Shown here one piece after another: positions 16,626-24,101 of a stretch of 64,000 bases of DNA. Location of the stretch: assembly GCA_009777725.1 (NCBI GenBank), contig WRLG01000002.1:114804-178803 (forward strand). Direction: 5' to 3'. The notes beneath the pieces were generated by a model. The model ran no database searches, had not been told where the DNA came from, and worked only from the letters and a program-made list of their open reading frames with translations. The stretch is from Oscillospiraceae bacterium (GTDB lineage Bacteria > Bacillota > Clostridia > Oscillospirales > Ruminococcaceae). A program made the position numbers and the translations under genes. Position 1 is the first letter of the stretch. Each line of letters opens with the position of its first letter.

Positions 16626-16658
16626 ATACATGGGTTGTTGAGCATATTTAAATTTGAC

Positions 16659-16687
16659 TTGACAAAATTGCTTTTGAGGGATATAAT
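16659..16687 (+). promoter_or_regulatory. Promoter of AbiE-like pair
   Basis: TTGACA (16659-16664) and TATAAT (16682-16687), 17-base spacer. Because an ATG at 16691 would fall at the transcription start, the next in-frame ATG at 16715 is preferred. Confidence 0.8.
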
Positions 16688-16714
16688 AGAATGTATAAGG
16701 ATGGTGAGTTGGAT

Positions 16715-17152
16715 ATGGTTACTAAGACCAGCAATGAGTATCTTACTAACAGAGCTTGGTTTCGAGACACAGTAGGCGGGAGCGATGTTATATTATGCTA
16801 CACTTCTGCTTTAGAGTGTTTGGAACTTTTCAGCGGCTATTTAAAGGGGAAAGATATTGATGTTTATGCTAAAAAGCAAGGGGCATTTGATAATATTAAC
16901 TATCGAATACTGGAGACTTATGACGGCATTGACGTTGTGAAATACGGAAATGTGCGTTGTACGTCTGTTAATCAAACAATTAACGATATGTTAAGTGATT
17001 TTGATAATATTGACGAGCAATCGCTTGTAGAGGGGCTTAGTATGTATTATCATACCCATAACGAGAGCTTTGATGGTCTGCATATAAAGCCTGAAAACAC
17101 GGAGAAATTTAACGCAATTAAGGATTGGGCGATTGAGTATTATGATGATTAA
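16715..17152 (+). CDS. AbiEi-like antitoxin (type IV TA)
   Basis: The 145-residue product lies directly before an AbiEii-like nucleotidyltransferase, the usual antitoxin place. Its phrases DVILCYTSALECLELFSGYL and DIDVYAKKQGAF recall the C-terminal domain of AbiEi-type antitoxins, but the winged-helix N-terminus typical of AbiEi is short or absent. AAGGATGGTGAG lies before the chosen ATG. In AbiE systems the antitoxin represses the operon and counters the toxin without stable binding. The call leans on the neighbour. Confidence 0.55.
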   Translation: MVTKTSNEYLTNRAWFRDTVGGSDVILCYTSALECLELFSGYLKGKDIDVYAKKQGAFDNINYRILETYDGIDVVKYGNVRCTSVNQTINDMLSDFDNIDEQSLVEGLSMYYHTHNESFDGLHIKPENTEKFNAIKDWAIEYYDD

Positions 17153-17167
17153 GGTGGGGTGGTAAAA

Positions 17168-18058
17168 ATGACTGATAGAGAAAAGTTTATGTGCTTGGTT
17201 ATGGCTAAAATATCAGAACACAATTTGCCGATTGTGTTTAAAGGCGCGTTAATTTCTAAGCTCGTGTTGCAAGAAAATAGCTTTAATTCTATTGATAGAG
17301 AAACACAAGATATTGATGCTAATTGGATTTCCCAACCGCCATCTATGGATTATTTGGTAAACATAATTAATAAATCTTTAGGGGATTTTCAAAATCAATA
17401 TTATGCTGTTGCCGTAAGAAATTACGGAGAACAAAAATCAGCGGGATTGGTCGTAAAAGAAAGAGCATCTAATGAACAATTGTTTTTTATTGACATAAGC
17501 ATGAAGCCTGTAATTGGGAGCAGGATTTATTATTACGGCAATATGAGCATAAAGGGCGTTTTGCCAAATGATATTTTGTCGGATAAAATATCTGTTTTAG
17601 CAAGTGATAAGATTTTTAGGCGAGTAAAAGATTTTGTTGATGTTTACGCACTTTCGCATTGTGTTGAAATAAAAACTGCTGACATTCTTGATGCTTGCCG
17701 GGTGAAAGGGCGTGAAATGGGTTCGTTTAATGCTCTTTATACACGCAGAGCAGACCTTGAACACGCATATAACAAGCTAGTCGGCGTTAAAAATAAGCCC
17801 GATTTCAACGAGATTTATCCTTATATAACCAATTTTACCAAACCATTTGCCGAAAAATCCATTAATAAAAAATGGGATATAAACGCTTTAGCTTGGGTTG
17901 CAGAAAAAGAAATTTCAGAAACTGATGATGTTGACATTAAGTTTAATCGTCAACTAAAAGGAGCAATAGTAATGTCAGATATTGAAAATGTTATTCAAGA
18001 AGCCAAACGAGAGCTTGAAACGGAGGCTAAAATTAAAAGAGATGACACAAACCGTTGA
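17168..18058 (+). CDS. AbiEii/AbiGii-like nucleotidyltransferase toxin
   Basis: From the ATG at 17168 (AGGTGGGGTGG upstream) the product is 296 residues, normal for AbiEii. It shows the family pattern of a degenerate GG(T) helix phrase, VFKGALISKLVLQ, followed by the metal-binding Asp pair in TQDIDANW. A later segment, PNDILSDKISVLASDKIFRR then VKDFVDVYAL, matches the conserved Lys and RxKDxxDxY region. AbiEii toxins use nucleotides to modify tRNA or other targets and give phage abortive infection. The pair is closely bracketed by palindromes P6 and P7. Confidence 0.8.
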   Translation: MTDREKFMCLVMAKISEHNLPIVFKGALISKLVLQENSFNSIDRETQDIDANWISQPPSMDYLVNIINKSLGDFQNQYYAVAVRNYGEQKSAGLVVKERASNEQLFFIDISMKPVIGSRIYYYGNMSIKGVLPNDILSDKISVLASDKIFRRVKDFVDVYALSHCVEIKTADILDACRVKGREMGSFNALYTRRADLEHAYNKLVGVKNKPDFNEIYPYITNFTKPFAEKSINKKWDINALAWVAEKEISETDDVDIKFNRQLKGAIVMSDIENVIQEAKRELETEAKIKRDDTNR

Positions 18059-18070
18059 TTTTTCATTTTT

Positions 18071-18101
18071 AAATATTACTTTCCATTGGAAAGTAATATT
18101 T
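18071..18101. repeat. Palindrome P7, extended
   Basis: Core ACTTTCC-ATT-GGAAAGT with outer arms AAATATT/AATATTT: a perfect 31-bp palindrome. The usual TCAC/GTGA has changed to TTAC/GTAA on both sides together, a compensating change. Confidence 0.9.
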
Positions 18102-18130
18102 AGTTTATTGGTCGAGTTGTGAATGTCGGC

Positions 18131-18174
18131 ATTGAGGTCTTTGGGTTTAATGGGAAAAGAAAAAGGGAGAGCGG
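18131..18174 (+). repeat. GGGAAAAGAAA-type repeat, copy c
   Basis: Reads GAGGTCTTTGGGTTTAATGG then GAAAAGAAAAAGGGAGAGCGG. It lies in the leader of the gene at 18221, again just after a palindrome. Confidence 0.5.
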
Positions 18175-18220
18175 CGTTGGTGTCTGTCCTGCGATGTCGA
18201 GAGAAAAGGAGCGTGAGCGT

Positions 18221-18769
18221 ATGAATCAAACAGATGACAAAGGCGTAACTTACATTACGGACAATCTTACCGAAAGCGAAGCCGTTTTAGTAGGGTTTTA
18301 TCGAGTAGCTGATAATGAGCATAAAAAAAGACTTTTGATGATTGCTTATAAAATGAATGAATACCTTTACGGCAAAGGAAAATCAAGTGATGTTTTAAAT
18401 ATTGATGATGATTTTGCTATAATAAATAAACCGAAGCAACAAAATAAGAATTATAAGCGAGCAATCGAGGAATCCGTTAATAAATTGTTACCATACTCAG
18501 ATGAAGCAACAGATGACATTGTGCTGAATCTTCAATCGTTCTGCAAAAACTACAAATCTGCTAAAGTCACAAAAAAGAAATGCGTTGACAGTCGGTATCA
18601 TAATGACATAAATGTTATAAGCAATTTGTTGGCTAAAAAGGAATATAATGAAGCCGCTACAGAGCTTCATAAGGTTATGACAGAGTTTAAAAAATACCGT
18701 TATTGTTATGATTTTCATAACAATATTGTCGGTTTACTTGCAGAGCATTTTGAAGCGGATGGAGCGTGA
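18221..18769 (+). CDS. Hypothetical protein, 182 aa
   Basis: The frame is open from 18119, but that part is the repeated leader; the ATG at 18221 has AAAGGAGCGTGAGCG upstream. The product is soluble, Lys- and Asn-rich, with phrases TESEAVLVGFYRVADNEHKK and SVNKLLPYSDEATDDIVLNL. I do not recognise a family. Its stop overlaps the start region of the first TraX-like gene, so translation may be coupled. Confidence 0.55.
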   Translation: MNQTDDKGVTYITDNLTESEAVLVGFYRVADNEHKKRLLMIAYKMNEYLYGKGKSSDVLNIDDDFAIINKPKQQNKNYKRAIEESVNKLLPYSDEATDDIVLNLQSFCKNYKSAKVTKKKCVDSRYHNDINVISNLLAKKEYNEAATELHKVMTEFKKYRYCYDFHNNIVGLLAEHFEADGA

Positions 18770-18774
18770 AAAGC

Positions 18775-19707
18775 ATGAATATAAAGAAATTTAAGCTGTC
18801 CGCATTTCATGTCAATTTAATAATAATGGCGTTTGTGTTGCTTAATAGTATTTCGGTTGGATTTATGGATTTTTCGGGCTTTGTGAGCATAATATTTCAG
18901 ATTTTAGGAGTAGCATCAGCTCCGCTTATCTGTTATCTTTTGTTTGAAATTTATTATAAACCCGATGGGTTCAGAGCGAATGTAAAACGGAGTATGTTAA
19001 CGCTGACGGCTTTTGCGGTCGCTTCCCAATTTCAATATATGTGGCTCTATTACGGCGAATTGCCGCTGACTTTGGAGGTATTAACGGCAAAAGGCAACAT
19101 ACTATTTTCAATCGTTATTTGCTTAGGATTTATGATAGTATCAAGCAATTATAATAAAAAAATAGCGAACATAAAATACAGCGGCAGAACAAAAGAACTT
19201 TGTAAAACCAACTATCTTTTAGGCAAACAGGAGCGGTCGGCAAGGCTTGAAAGGGCGAGGTTAAGAATCAATAAACTGCTATGGCTTGCGTTTTTTCTGA
19301 TATTCAGCTTATGGTGCGAGCTGGCATTTTTACCGATAATTTTTATGTTGATATTTAATTCCCGAAGAAAAAGCAAGAAGAGGCAATTGATTGATTTAGG
19401 CATATTTTCGCTCATAATTGCTGTTATAATCTACCTGTCATTCAAGAGCTTAACCGATAACAATATGGATTCAGCTATTCCGCTAGTTATAACATTCCCG
19501 GCGGGGCTTTTGATTTCTATAATTATCCTCATATTTTATGACAACGCAGAGTTTGTTCAGAACGGCAATACCGATGACATTGCTGTGAGCGAAAATGCCC
19601 TTGCATATCCGCAGAATAAGCTTTCAGCCTTTGTTAGTCAATGGAGCTTTTGCATATTCTACTCGCTTCATTTGCTTGTTTTAGCGGTCATTCGGGCAAT
19701 CATATAA
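18775..19707 (+). CDS. TraX-like membrane protein, first copy
   Basis: The 310-residue product is an integral membrane protein with about eight to nine helices. Its pattern AFHVNLIIMAFVLLN, QILGVASAPLICYLLFE and TAKGNILFSIV matches TraX proteins, acyltransferase-like enzymes first known for acetylating F-pilin. It is more divergent than the second copy: the key MLIDHI phrase of the family has become IIMAFVLL, so it may have lost activity. A GTG at 18766 is an alternative start. It is followed seven bases later by the second copy. Confidence 0.7.
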   Translation: MNIKKFKLSAFHVNLIIMAFVLLNSISVGFMDFSGFVSIIFQILGVASAPLICYLLFEIYYKPDGFRANVKRSMLTLTAFAVASQFQYMWLYYGELPLTLEVLTAKGNILFSIVICLGFMIVSSNYNKKIANIKYSGRTKELCKTNYLLGKQERSARLERARLRINKLLWLAFFLIFSLWCELAFLPIIFMLIFNSRRKSKKRQLIDLGIFSLIIAVIIYLSFKSLTDNNMDSAIPLVITFPAGLLISIIILIFYDNAEFVQNGNTDDIAVSENALAYPQNKLSAFVSQWSFCIFYSLHLLVLAVIRAII

Positions 19708-19713
19708 AGGCAG

Positions 19714-20460
19714 ATGATAACTTTGAAATTTTCTACAAACCAATTAAAATTAACAGCAATCACGGCAATGCTGATAGACCACATAGCGGTCGTATTCCTC
19801 ATGCCGACAAGCCTTGCATACTTTGTGTTCAGGACAATCGGTAAAACGACAATACCGATTATCTGCTATCTTATAGCCGAGGGCTGTTTCCGCACAAGAA
19901 ATGTCAAAAAATATGCACTTCGGCTTTTAGGATTCGCTTTATTATCGCAATTCCCTTTCGCATGGGTTTGGAATAGGGCGTTGCCCACATCTTTGGGCGA
20001 GATAACGGCACACGGCAACGTCCTTTTTACGCTGTTTTTCGGCTTAACATTGCTTTCCGTATGGCTGAAATGGGACGAGACAAAGCTGTTAAAACACCTG
20101 AAAGCTTTTAAATTGCCCTTTGTAGTATTTATATGCGTAATATGCCTGTGGAGCGATTGGGCGTTTGTAGCTCCGTTATGGGTGCTGTGCTTCGGGGTAT
20201 TCAGGGACAGTAAATTCAAGCAGATGATGAGTTATTGTGCCGTATCGGTTTTCTATATTTTCATATGTTTTTATTTAGCAGATGAGATTACCGCAAGCCT
20301 TTTTACGCTCCTCGGATTAGCAAGCGGAATATTTTTCATCTCGGCACACGACAGGGAACTTGACACGGTTGTCAAAGATAAATCATCAGTTTTTACAAAG
20401 TGGTTCTTCTATGCGTTTTACCCGGTGCATTTGTTGGTTTTGGCTTTGATTGGCTTATAA
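19714..20460 (+). CDS. TraX-like membrane protein, second copy
   Basis: The 248-residue product has the full TraX signature: LTAITAMLIDHIAVVF at the start, FRTIGKTTIPIICYLIAEG, ALRLLGFALLSQFPF, ITAHGNVLFTLFFG and a final YPVHLLVLALIGL helix. About eight membrane helices are expected. TraX in Bacillota elements is common but its substrate is unproven. The tandem arrangement with a diverged first copy suggests duplication. No promoter lies between the two. Confidence 0.82.
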   Translation: MITLKFSTNQLKLTAITAMLIDHIAVVFLMPTSLAYFVFRTIGKTTIPIICYLIAEGCFRTRNVKKYALRLLGFALLSQFPFAWVWNRALPTSLGEITAHGNVLFTLFFGLTLLSVWLKWDETKLLKHLKAFKLPFVVFICVICLWSDWAFVAPLWVLCFGVFRDSKFKQMMSYCAVSVFYIFICFYLADEITASLFTLLGLASGIFFISAHDRELDTVVKDKSSVFTKWFFYAFYPVHLLVLALIGL

Positions 20461-20475
20461 TTTTTTAAAAAGCTA

Positions 20476-20504
20476 TTGACAAAGCGGAATTAATAGGGTA
20501 TAAT
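20476..20504 (+). promoter_or_regulatory. Promoter of leader RNA / PBECR4 gene
   Basis: TTGACA (20476-20481) and TATAAT (20499-20504) with a 17-base spacer, 16 bases after the TraX stop. It drives a leader of about 220 bases before the next ATG. Confidence 0.8.
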
Positions 20505-20510
20505 ATAAAT

Positions 20511-20733
20511 ATAATATGTGTGGCTGACACATTGTCAATCCGATGCTCGTTGCGAATAGCATTAACGCAACTGGTGGGCATATTACACGAGGAGCTGTAA
20601 GGCAGGTATGCAACCTTGTCGGACGAATGTGCCGATTGTTGGCGGACAACAGAATCAGTCATTAAGAGGAGAAGGCTTTACCTACGGGACTGTCATCTCC
20701 TCTTTAAAATTCAGACAAAGGGAGCGTTATAGA
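20511..20733 (+). ncRNA. Structured leader RNA upstream of PBECR4 gene
   Basis: The 220-base leader is rich in pairing possibilities: GTTGCG/CGCAAC (around 20548-20570), ATGCT/AGCAT, TTGTC/GACAA, and near its end AAGAGGAGA/TCTCCTCTT (about 20665-20706) followed by TTTAAAA. The last hairpin ends about 30 bases before the ATG and could stop transcription or hide the ribosome site. Its base composition is higher in G and C than the flanks. It may be a regulatory leader or an independent small RNA. I do not match it to a named riboswitch. Confidence 0.55.
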
Positions 20734-21591
20734 ATGACTAACCAACAAGTAGCGAATGAAATTATCGGTTTAGCAAGAAGACATGAGGAAAATCTTAATG
20801 GAAAAAACTTGCTGATAATTTTCAGCACTAAAGATGATATAGAACATATTGAAACAGAATTTTTAGCAAAGCATTTTCTTCACTTAACAGGAGTAGAAAG
20901 AAATTATAAACAAGTGAACAGTAGTATTGAATTTTACAATTTAGCAATTACAGGAACATTAAAAGATTTTCATTTTTCGCAAGATAATACAAGGTTAATT
21001 GAGAAAAAGATGTCCGCATTGCATCAAACAACAATGGCTCATGTAACATCTAAAGAAATCGGAGATTATAATGGCAATGGTTTTGTACTTAAAGCGGACA
21101 AGTTGGCAGGAACGGTAAAATCTTGTTTGGGCTTTGAATTAGATGATAGTAAATACATACCGAAAACTAATTTACAAGGTAATGTTCGTTTATTTATAAC
21201 CAAACCCCACCCGATTTTTGCCATTCTACGCAAAGACATAAAAGATGAAAAATATTCCGAAGTTACGTACATCAAAAAAGGCTTGGATTTATCAACCTTA
21301 ACGCTTCCTAATGAAATTCTCTCAAAGCTATCCGACAATGCTAAACTTGAGTTAAAACAAGCTATTGATTCTCCTAATAAATCTCCCGAAAAATCCCCTA
21401 TCGCCGCTGATGTAAAAACTATGTTTGAACAAATTCTTACGTATGAACAAATTCCCGATGATTCAAAACACATTTTTAACCCAAAATTTCAAAGCAAACC
21501 CAATACTACAGATGTTCAGGAAGCCATTGATGACACAAATAAACCCCTCAACTCTTTTGAAAAAGTTAAGCGTGATGATACTGTGCGATAA
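20734..21591 (+). CDS. PBECR4-domain protein (Barnase-EndoU-ColicinE5-RelE-like nuclease 4)
   Basis: The 285-residue product has the pattern of PBECR4 proteins in residues 20-190: LLIIFSTKDDIEHIETEFLA, FLHLTGVERNYK, FYNLAITGTLKDFHF, IGDYNGNGFVLKADKLAG, CLGFELDDS and ITKPHPIFAILRKDI. The family was predicted as a nuclease fold from phage and mobile-element polyvalent proteins; activity is unproven. The C-terminal 90 residues are a charged tail ending SFEKVKRDDTVR. A longer frame to 20608 overlaps the leader RNA; AAAGGGAGCG supports the ATG at 20734. Confidence 0.75.
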   Translation: MTNQQVANEIIGLARRHEENLNGKNLLIIFSTKDDIEHIETEFLAKHFLHLTGVERNYKQVNSSIEFYNLAITGTLKDFHFSQDNTRLIEKKMSALHQTTMAHVTSKEIGDYNGNGFVLKADKLAGTVKSCLGFELDDSKYIPKTNLQGNVRLFITKPHPIFAILRKDIKDEKYSEVTYIKKGLDLSTLTLPNEILSKLSDNAKLELKQAIDSPNKSPEKSPIAADVKTMFEQILTYEQIPDDSKHIFNPKFQSKPNTTDVQEAIDDTNKPLNSFEKVKRDDTVR

Positions 21592-21623
21592 TTTTTTTTA
21601 CGAATAAAAACGAAAATAAATTT

Positions 21624-21638
21624 GCCGACAGTGTCGGC
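21624..21638 (+). terminator. Hairpin after PBECR4 gene
   Basis: GCCGAC pairs with GTCGGC around AGT, followed by ACTTTTC and then palindrome P8 with a T-run. Together they probably end transcription. Confidence 0.55.
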
Positions 21639-21643
21639 ACTTT

Positions 21644-21664
21644 TCACTTTCCATTGGAAAGTGA
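21644..21664. repeat. Palindrome P8
   Basis: Centre ATT, followed by TTTTTT; the copy most like an intrinsic terminator for the plus strand. Confidence 0.9.
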
Positions 21665-21742
21665 TTTTTTCTTAAAGCAAAATTATTATAAATATGTACA
21701 TATTTCACATAAAACAATCTGAAAGTTTGGTTATTTAATGTG

Positions 21743-21771
21743 TTGACATACTTGTACAAGTATGATATAAT
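21743..21771 (+). promoter_or_regulatory. Promoter with second ACTTGTACAAGT operator
   Basis: TTGACA (21743-21748) and TATAAT (21766-21771) are 17 bases apart, and ACTTGTACAAGT fills the spacer, as at 14850. The match extends to TACTTGTACAAGTAT. The only content between palindromes P8 and P9 is this promoter. Confidence 0.75.
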
Positions 21772-21836
21772 AGTATTAGGAGTAAAAACAATTCGATTGT
21801 TGAAATGGCAGAGTAATTTGAATTTGGTTTTAAAAA

Positions 21837-21857
21837 TCACTTTCCATTGGAAAGTGA
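21837..21857. repeat. Palindrome P9
   Basis: Centre ATT, preceded by five A. It falls in the leader of the gene at 21888, downstream of the operator promoter. Confidence 0.9.
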
Positions 21858-21887
21858 AAATGTCAAAAAGGTTGGAAAAGAGGGATA

Positions 21888-22433
21888 ATGATGATTGAGG
21901 TGTCTGAAAGAAAAGCGGACAATATGAAAAAGAATCATATCGAAATACAACGCAATAATGTAACGGTCAGCGAGTTCCTTGCCTATATAAAAATGAGGGT
22001 GTCTAAAAAAGGTATGGAACGTAGCTTCTCCCCGGAGGACTTCACAAACCCTGCGACAGAGTATATGACATCTTACACAGTCGTTGGGGATAAAAAGCAT
22101 TGCCACTTTGCAGACTATAGAACCACAACAAAACATCGCCGCAAACACGCAAGCTACACAACTTCGGAGGGGTTTACCCGGTACTACTATACAGATGAGT
22201 TTGAGGAATACGAAGTTACAGAACTTCATCGCTACGACCCTATTTATCCCATTGACGAAACTGATATGCCCCCATGCAAAGCCGAAATAGTAAGACAGTT
22301 TCCCTATAATTTACAAACATACATCAACAACTGGGACGGCACTTGCTACAACGAAATTTGCGTGTTCACGTTCGATGACGATATGCGTGGACACGGCTAT
22401 TACTATCAAGTTAACGTGTGGAATGAAGAATAA
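21888..22433 (+). CDS. Hypothetical protein, 181 aa
   Basis: GAGGGATA precedes two adjacent ATGs at 21888 and 21891. The product is soluble and rich in Tyr, His and Thr, with phrases HCHFADYRTTTKHRRKHASY and YNLQTYINNWDGTCYNEICV. No family or catalytic motif recognised. It is expressed from the operator promoter at 21743, with palindrome P9 in its leader, and so may be coregulated with the gene at 15030. Confidence 0.55.
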   Translation: MMIEVSERKADNMKKNHIEIQRNNVTVSEFLAYIKMRVSKKGMERSFSPEDFTNPATEYMTSYTVVGDKKHCHFADYRTTTKHRRKHASYTTSEGFTRYYYTDEFEEYEVTELHRYDPIYPIDETDMPPCKAEIVRQFPYNLQTYINNWDGTCYNEICVFTFDDDMRGHGYYYQVNVWNEE

Positions 22434-22507
22434 GCTAACTTGGTTACAGATACAATTTCGAGTAATGCGTTCTCGAATACTTGAATTATTGAAAGGGGAA
22501 ATGAATT

Positions 22508-22866
22508 ATGAGTAAATTAGGAAGAAGATTTTTGGCAGGGTTAAAAGGTATGGCGATTGCGATAGGGGTATCACTACTTATTTTGCTGGTCAGCGGACTT
22601 GTCGGTTTGGCGGTTGATTTGCCCGAAATAGTTGTTACGTTGTTACATGGATAGGATATATAATAATTGCAATCGTTTTCGGGACGGCTATTTGGGCTGT
22701 AGGCTTTTTATTCGGGCTTGGTGATGGGAAAATCAGACCGCTGCCGATTAGTTTTTGGTTTAAGATGCTTCCGTTTATTTTGCTTCCGATTATTGCTTGG
22801 TTTGCTTGGCATTTGTTTATTCCGTTTCTTATTGCTTGCGGGCTGAGTAGGAGGTTAATGCGGTAA
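22508..22866 (+). pseudogene. Membrane protein gene interrupted by 8-bp duplication
   Basis: The first frame (22508-22654, GAAAGGGGAAATG start) encodes a 48-residue peptide with one membrane helix and stops abruptly. The next frame runs on to 22866 with three more helices (for example WIGYIIIAIVFGTAIWAVGF) but has no start codon. Between them GTTGTTAC occurs twice in tandem at 22631-22646. Removing one copy joins the frames (EIVVT-WIGYIII) into a 116-residue four-helix protein. So an 8-bp duplication inactivated the gene, or it varies by slippage. Confidence 0.7.
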
Positions 22867-22882
22867 AAAGTCAAAAAAATAC

Positions 22883-22911
22883 TTGACAAAAACGAAAAGA
22901 TAGGTTATAAT
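22883..22911 (+). promoter_or_regulatory. Promoter of Rpn-type gene
   Basis: TTGACA (22883-22888) and TATAAT (22906-22911), 17-base spacer, 23 bases before the ATG at 22935. Confidence 0.8.
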
Positions 22912-22934
22912 AAAAATAAGAAAGGGTGGTCTTA

Positions 22935-23990
22935 ATGGCTTCTGAGAGATTCCATCTTCCGAGTAATGACTTGATGTTCAAGATGTTATTTGCCGCTTCT
23001 GACGGAGCAAAGGAAAGGCTGAAAATTCTTATCTGCGAAATTTTAAGCCTTAATCCGAATGACATTGAAGAGCTTGTCATTAACAACGCTGAACTCCCAC
23101 CCCCGGATGTGAAAATTCGCCATCTTAGGTTTGATATTTTGGCTACTATAAAGCTATACGGTAAGGCAGAATTACTTAATGTTGAAATGCAACGCATAAC
23201 AAAATTAGACCTTTATGACAGAGCGTTGTATCAATGGGCTAGGATTCATCAAATTGGGTTACTATCAGGAGAAGCGTTTACAGAGGTAAGAAAAACGATT
23301 TCTATTTGGCTTTTATCTGAAAACATTGATAATTCTAATCGTTGTCATCGTATCGGCATGATTAAGGATTTAGAAACAAACGAGATTATGAGCGATAAAC
23401 TGGAGTTTCATTTTATAGAGCTTGCAAAATACGACTTTTCTAATGTACTTGATACTGAAACAGGAAAATTGTTTTTAAAAGTTTTGGCTTCAACTTCAAA
23501 GGAGGAATTGGATATGATTCAAAATGCAACTGCAAATTCTGCGTATATACAAGATTTAATTTATAGAATCAATGCTATGAATAAAGATGAGAAATCTCGT
23601 CTAATTCTTGAACAAAGACAAGAGGAACTACTATACGAACTTCGTGAACAGCAATTGCTCCGAGATAAAGCGGCGGCTGAAAAGGCTAAAACCATTGCGG
23701 AACACGCTAAAACCACAGCAGAGCTATTAGCCAAATTTGTTGAAGAGTTTTATAAAACGGCAATCAGTTTGCCCGAACACGTAAAAAAGGAAACAGGCAA
23801 AGACTGCACTCCGTTTGATTTTTTCAAAGTCACGGTTCAAGACACTGTTTATTGCTTCAATGAAGTTTCAAAGCGATTAGCGGGGTATATCTCCTCTTTG
23901 CTTGAATTAGATGTTTCTATTGCTGATATTGCTCAAAAAGTAAATGCAAACCCTGATGATATAATGGCGTTCCATAAGAAGTATGCGTGA
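22935..23990 (+). CDS. Rpn-family PD-(D/E)XK nuclease (putative transposase family)
   Basis: The 351-residue product starts with the family opening FHLPSNDLMFKMLFA, then DIEELVINNAELPPPDVKIR, then the nuclease core with Asp in RFDILATIKLYG and the E-x-Q pair in LLNVEMQRI, and YDRALYQWARIHQIGLLSGE. Rpn/PDDEXK_2 proteins are DNA endonucleases that promote recombination and have recently been linked to phage defence. The C-terminal third is a helical stretch rich in Glu, Ala and Lys (RDKAAAEKAKTIAEHAKTTA), where repeat-length changes are known in this family. AAAGGGTGG supports the start. Confidence 0.82.
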   Translation: MASERFHLPSNDLMFKMLFAASDGAKERLKILICEILSLNPNDIEELVINNAELPPPDVKIRHLRFDILATIKLYGKAELLNVEMQRITKLDLYDRALYQWARIHQIGLLSGEAFTEVRKTISIWLLSENIDNSNRCHRIGMIKDLETNEIMSDKLEFHFIELAKYDFSNVLDTETGKLFLKVLASTSKEELDMIQNATANSAYIQDLIYRINAMNKDEKSRLILEQRQEELLYELREQQLLRDKAAAEKAKTIAEHAKTTAELLAKFVEEFYKTAISLPEHVKKETGKDCTPFDFFKVTVQDTVYCFNEVSKRLAGYISSLLELDVSIADIAQKVNANPDDIMAFHKKYA

Positions 23991-24018
23991 AAAAAAGAGA
24001 GCGATTGCTCTCTTTTTT
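23991..24018 (+). terminator. Terminator of Rpn-type gene
   Basis: AAAAAAGAGAGC pairs with GCTCTCTTTTTT around GATT: a textbook bidirectional intrinsic terminator starting one base after the stop. Confidence 0.92.
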
Positions 24019-24038
24019 CATTTTCCGATGGAAAGTGA
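24018..24038. repeat. Palindrome P10
   Basis: Centre GAT, left arm TCATTTTCC (one change). Squeezed between two strong terminators of the convergent Rpn and helicase genes. Confidence 0.85.
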
Positions 24039-24079
24039 AAAACCTATCAACGAAAGATTATTTTCGTTGATAGGTTTTT
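24038..24079 (-). terminator. Terminator of helicase gene
   Basis: AAAAACCTATCAACGAAA pairs with TTTCGTTGATAGGTTTTT around a 6-base loop. The T-run on the minus strand makes it the terminator of the long minus-strand operon; it works in both directions. Confidence 0.9.
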
Positions 24080-24101
24080 CCGCTATAATTCAGCAACTCT
24101 A

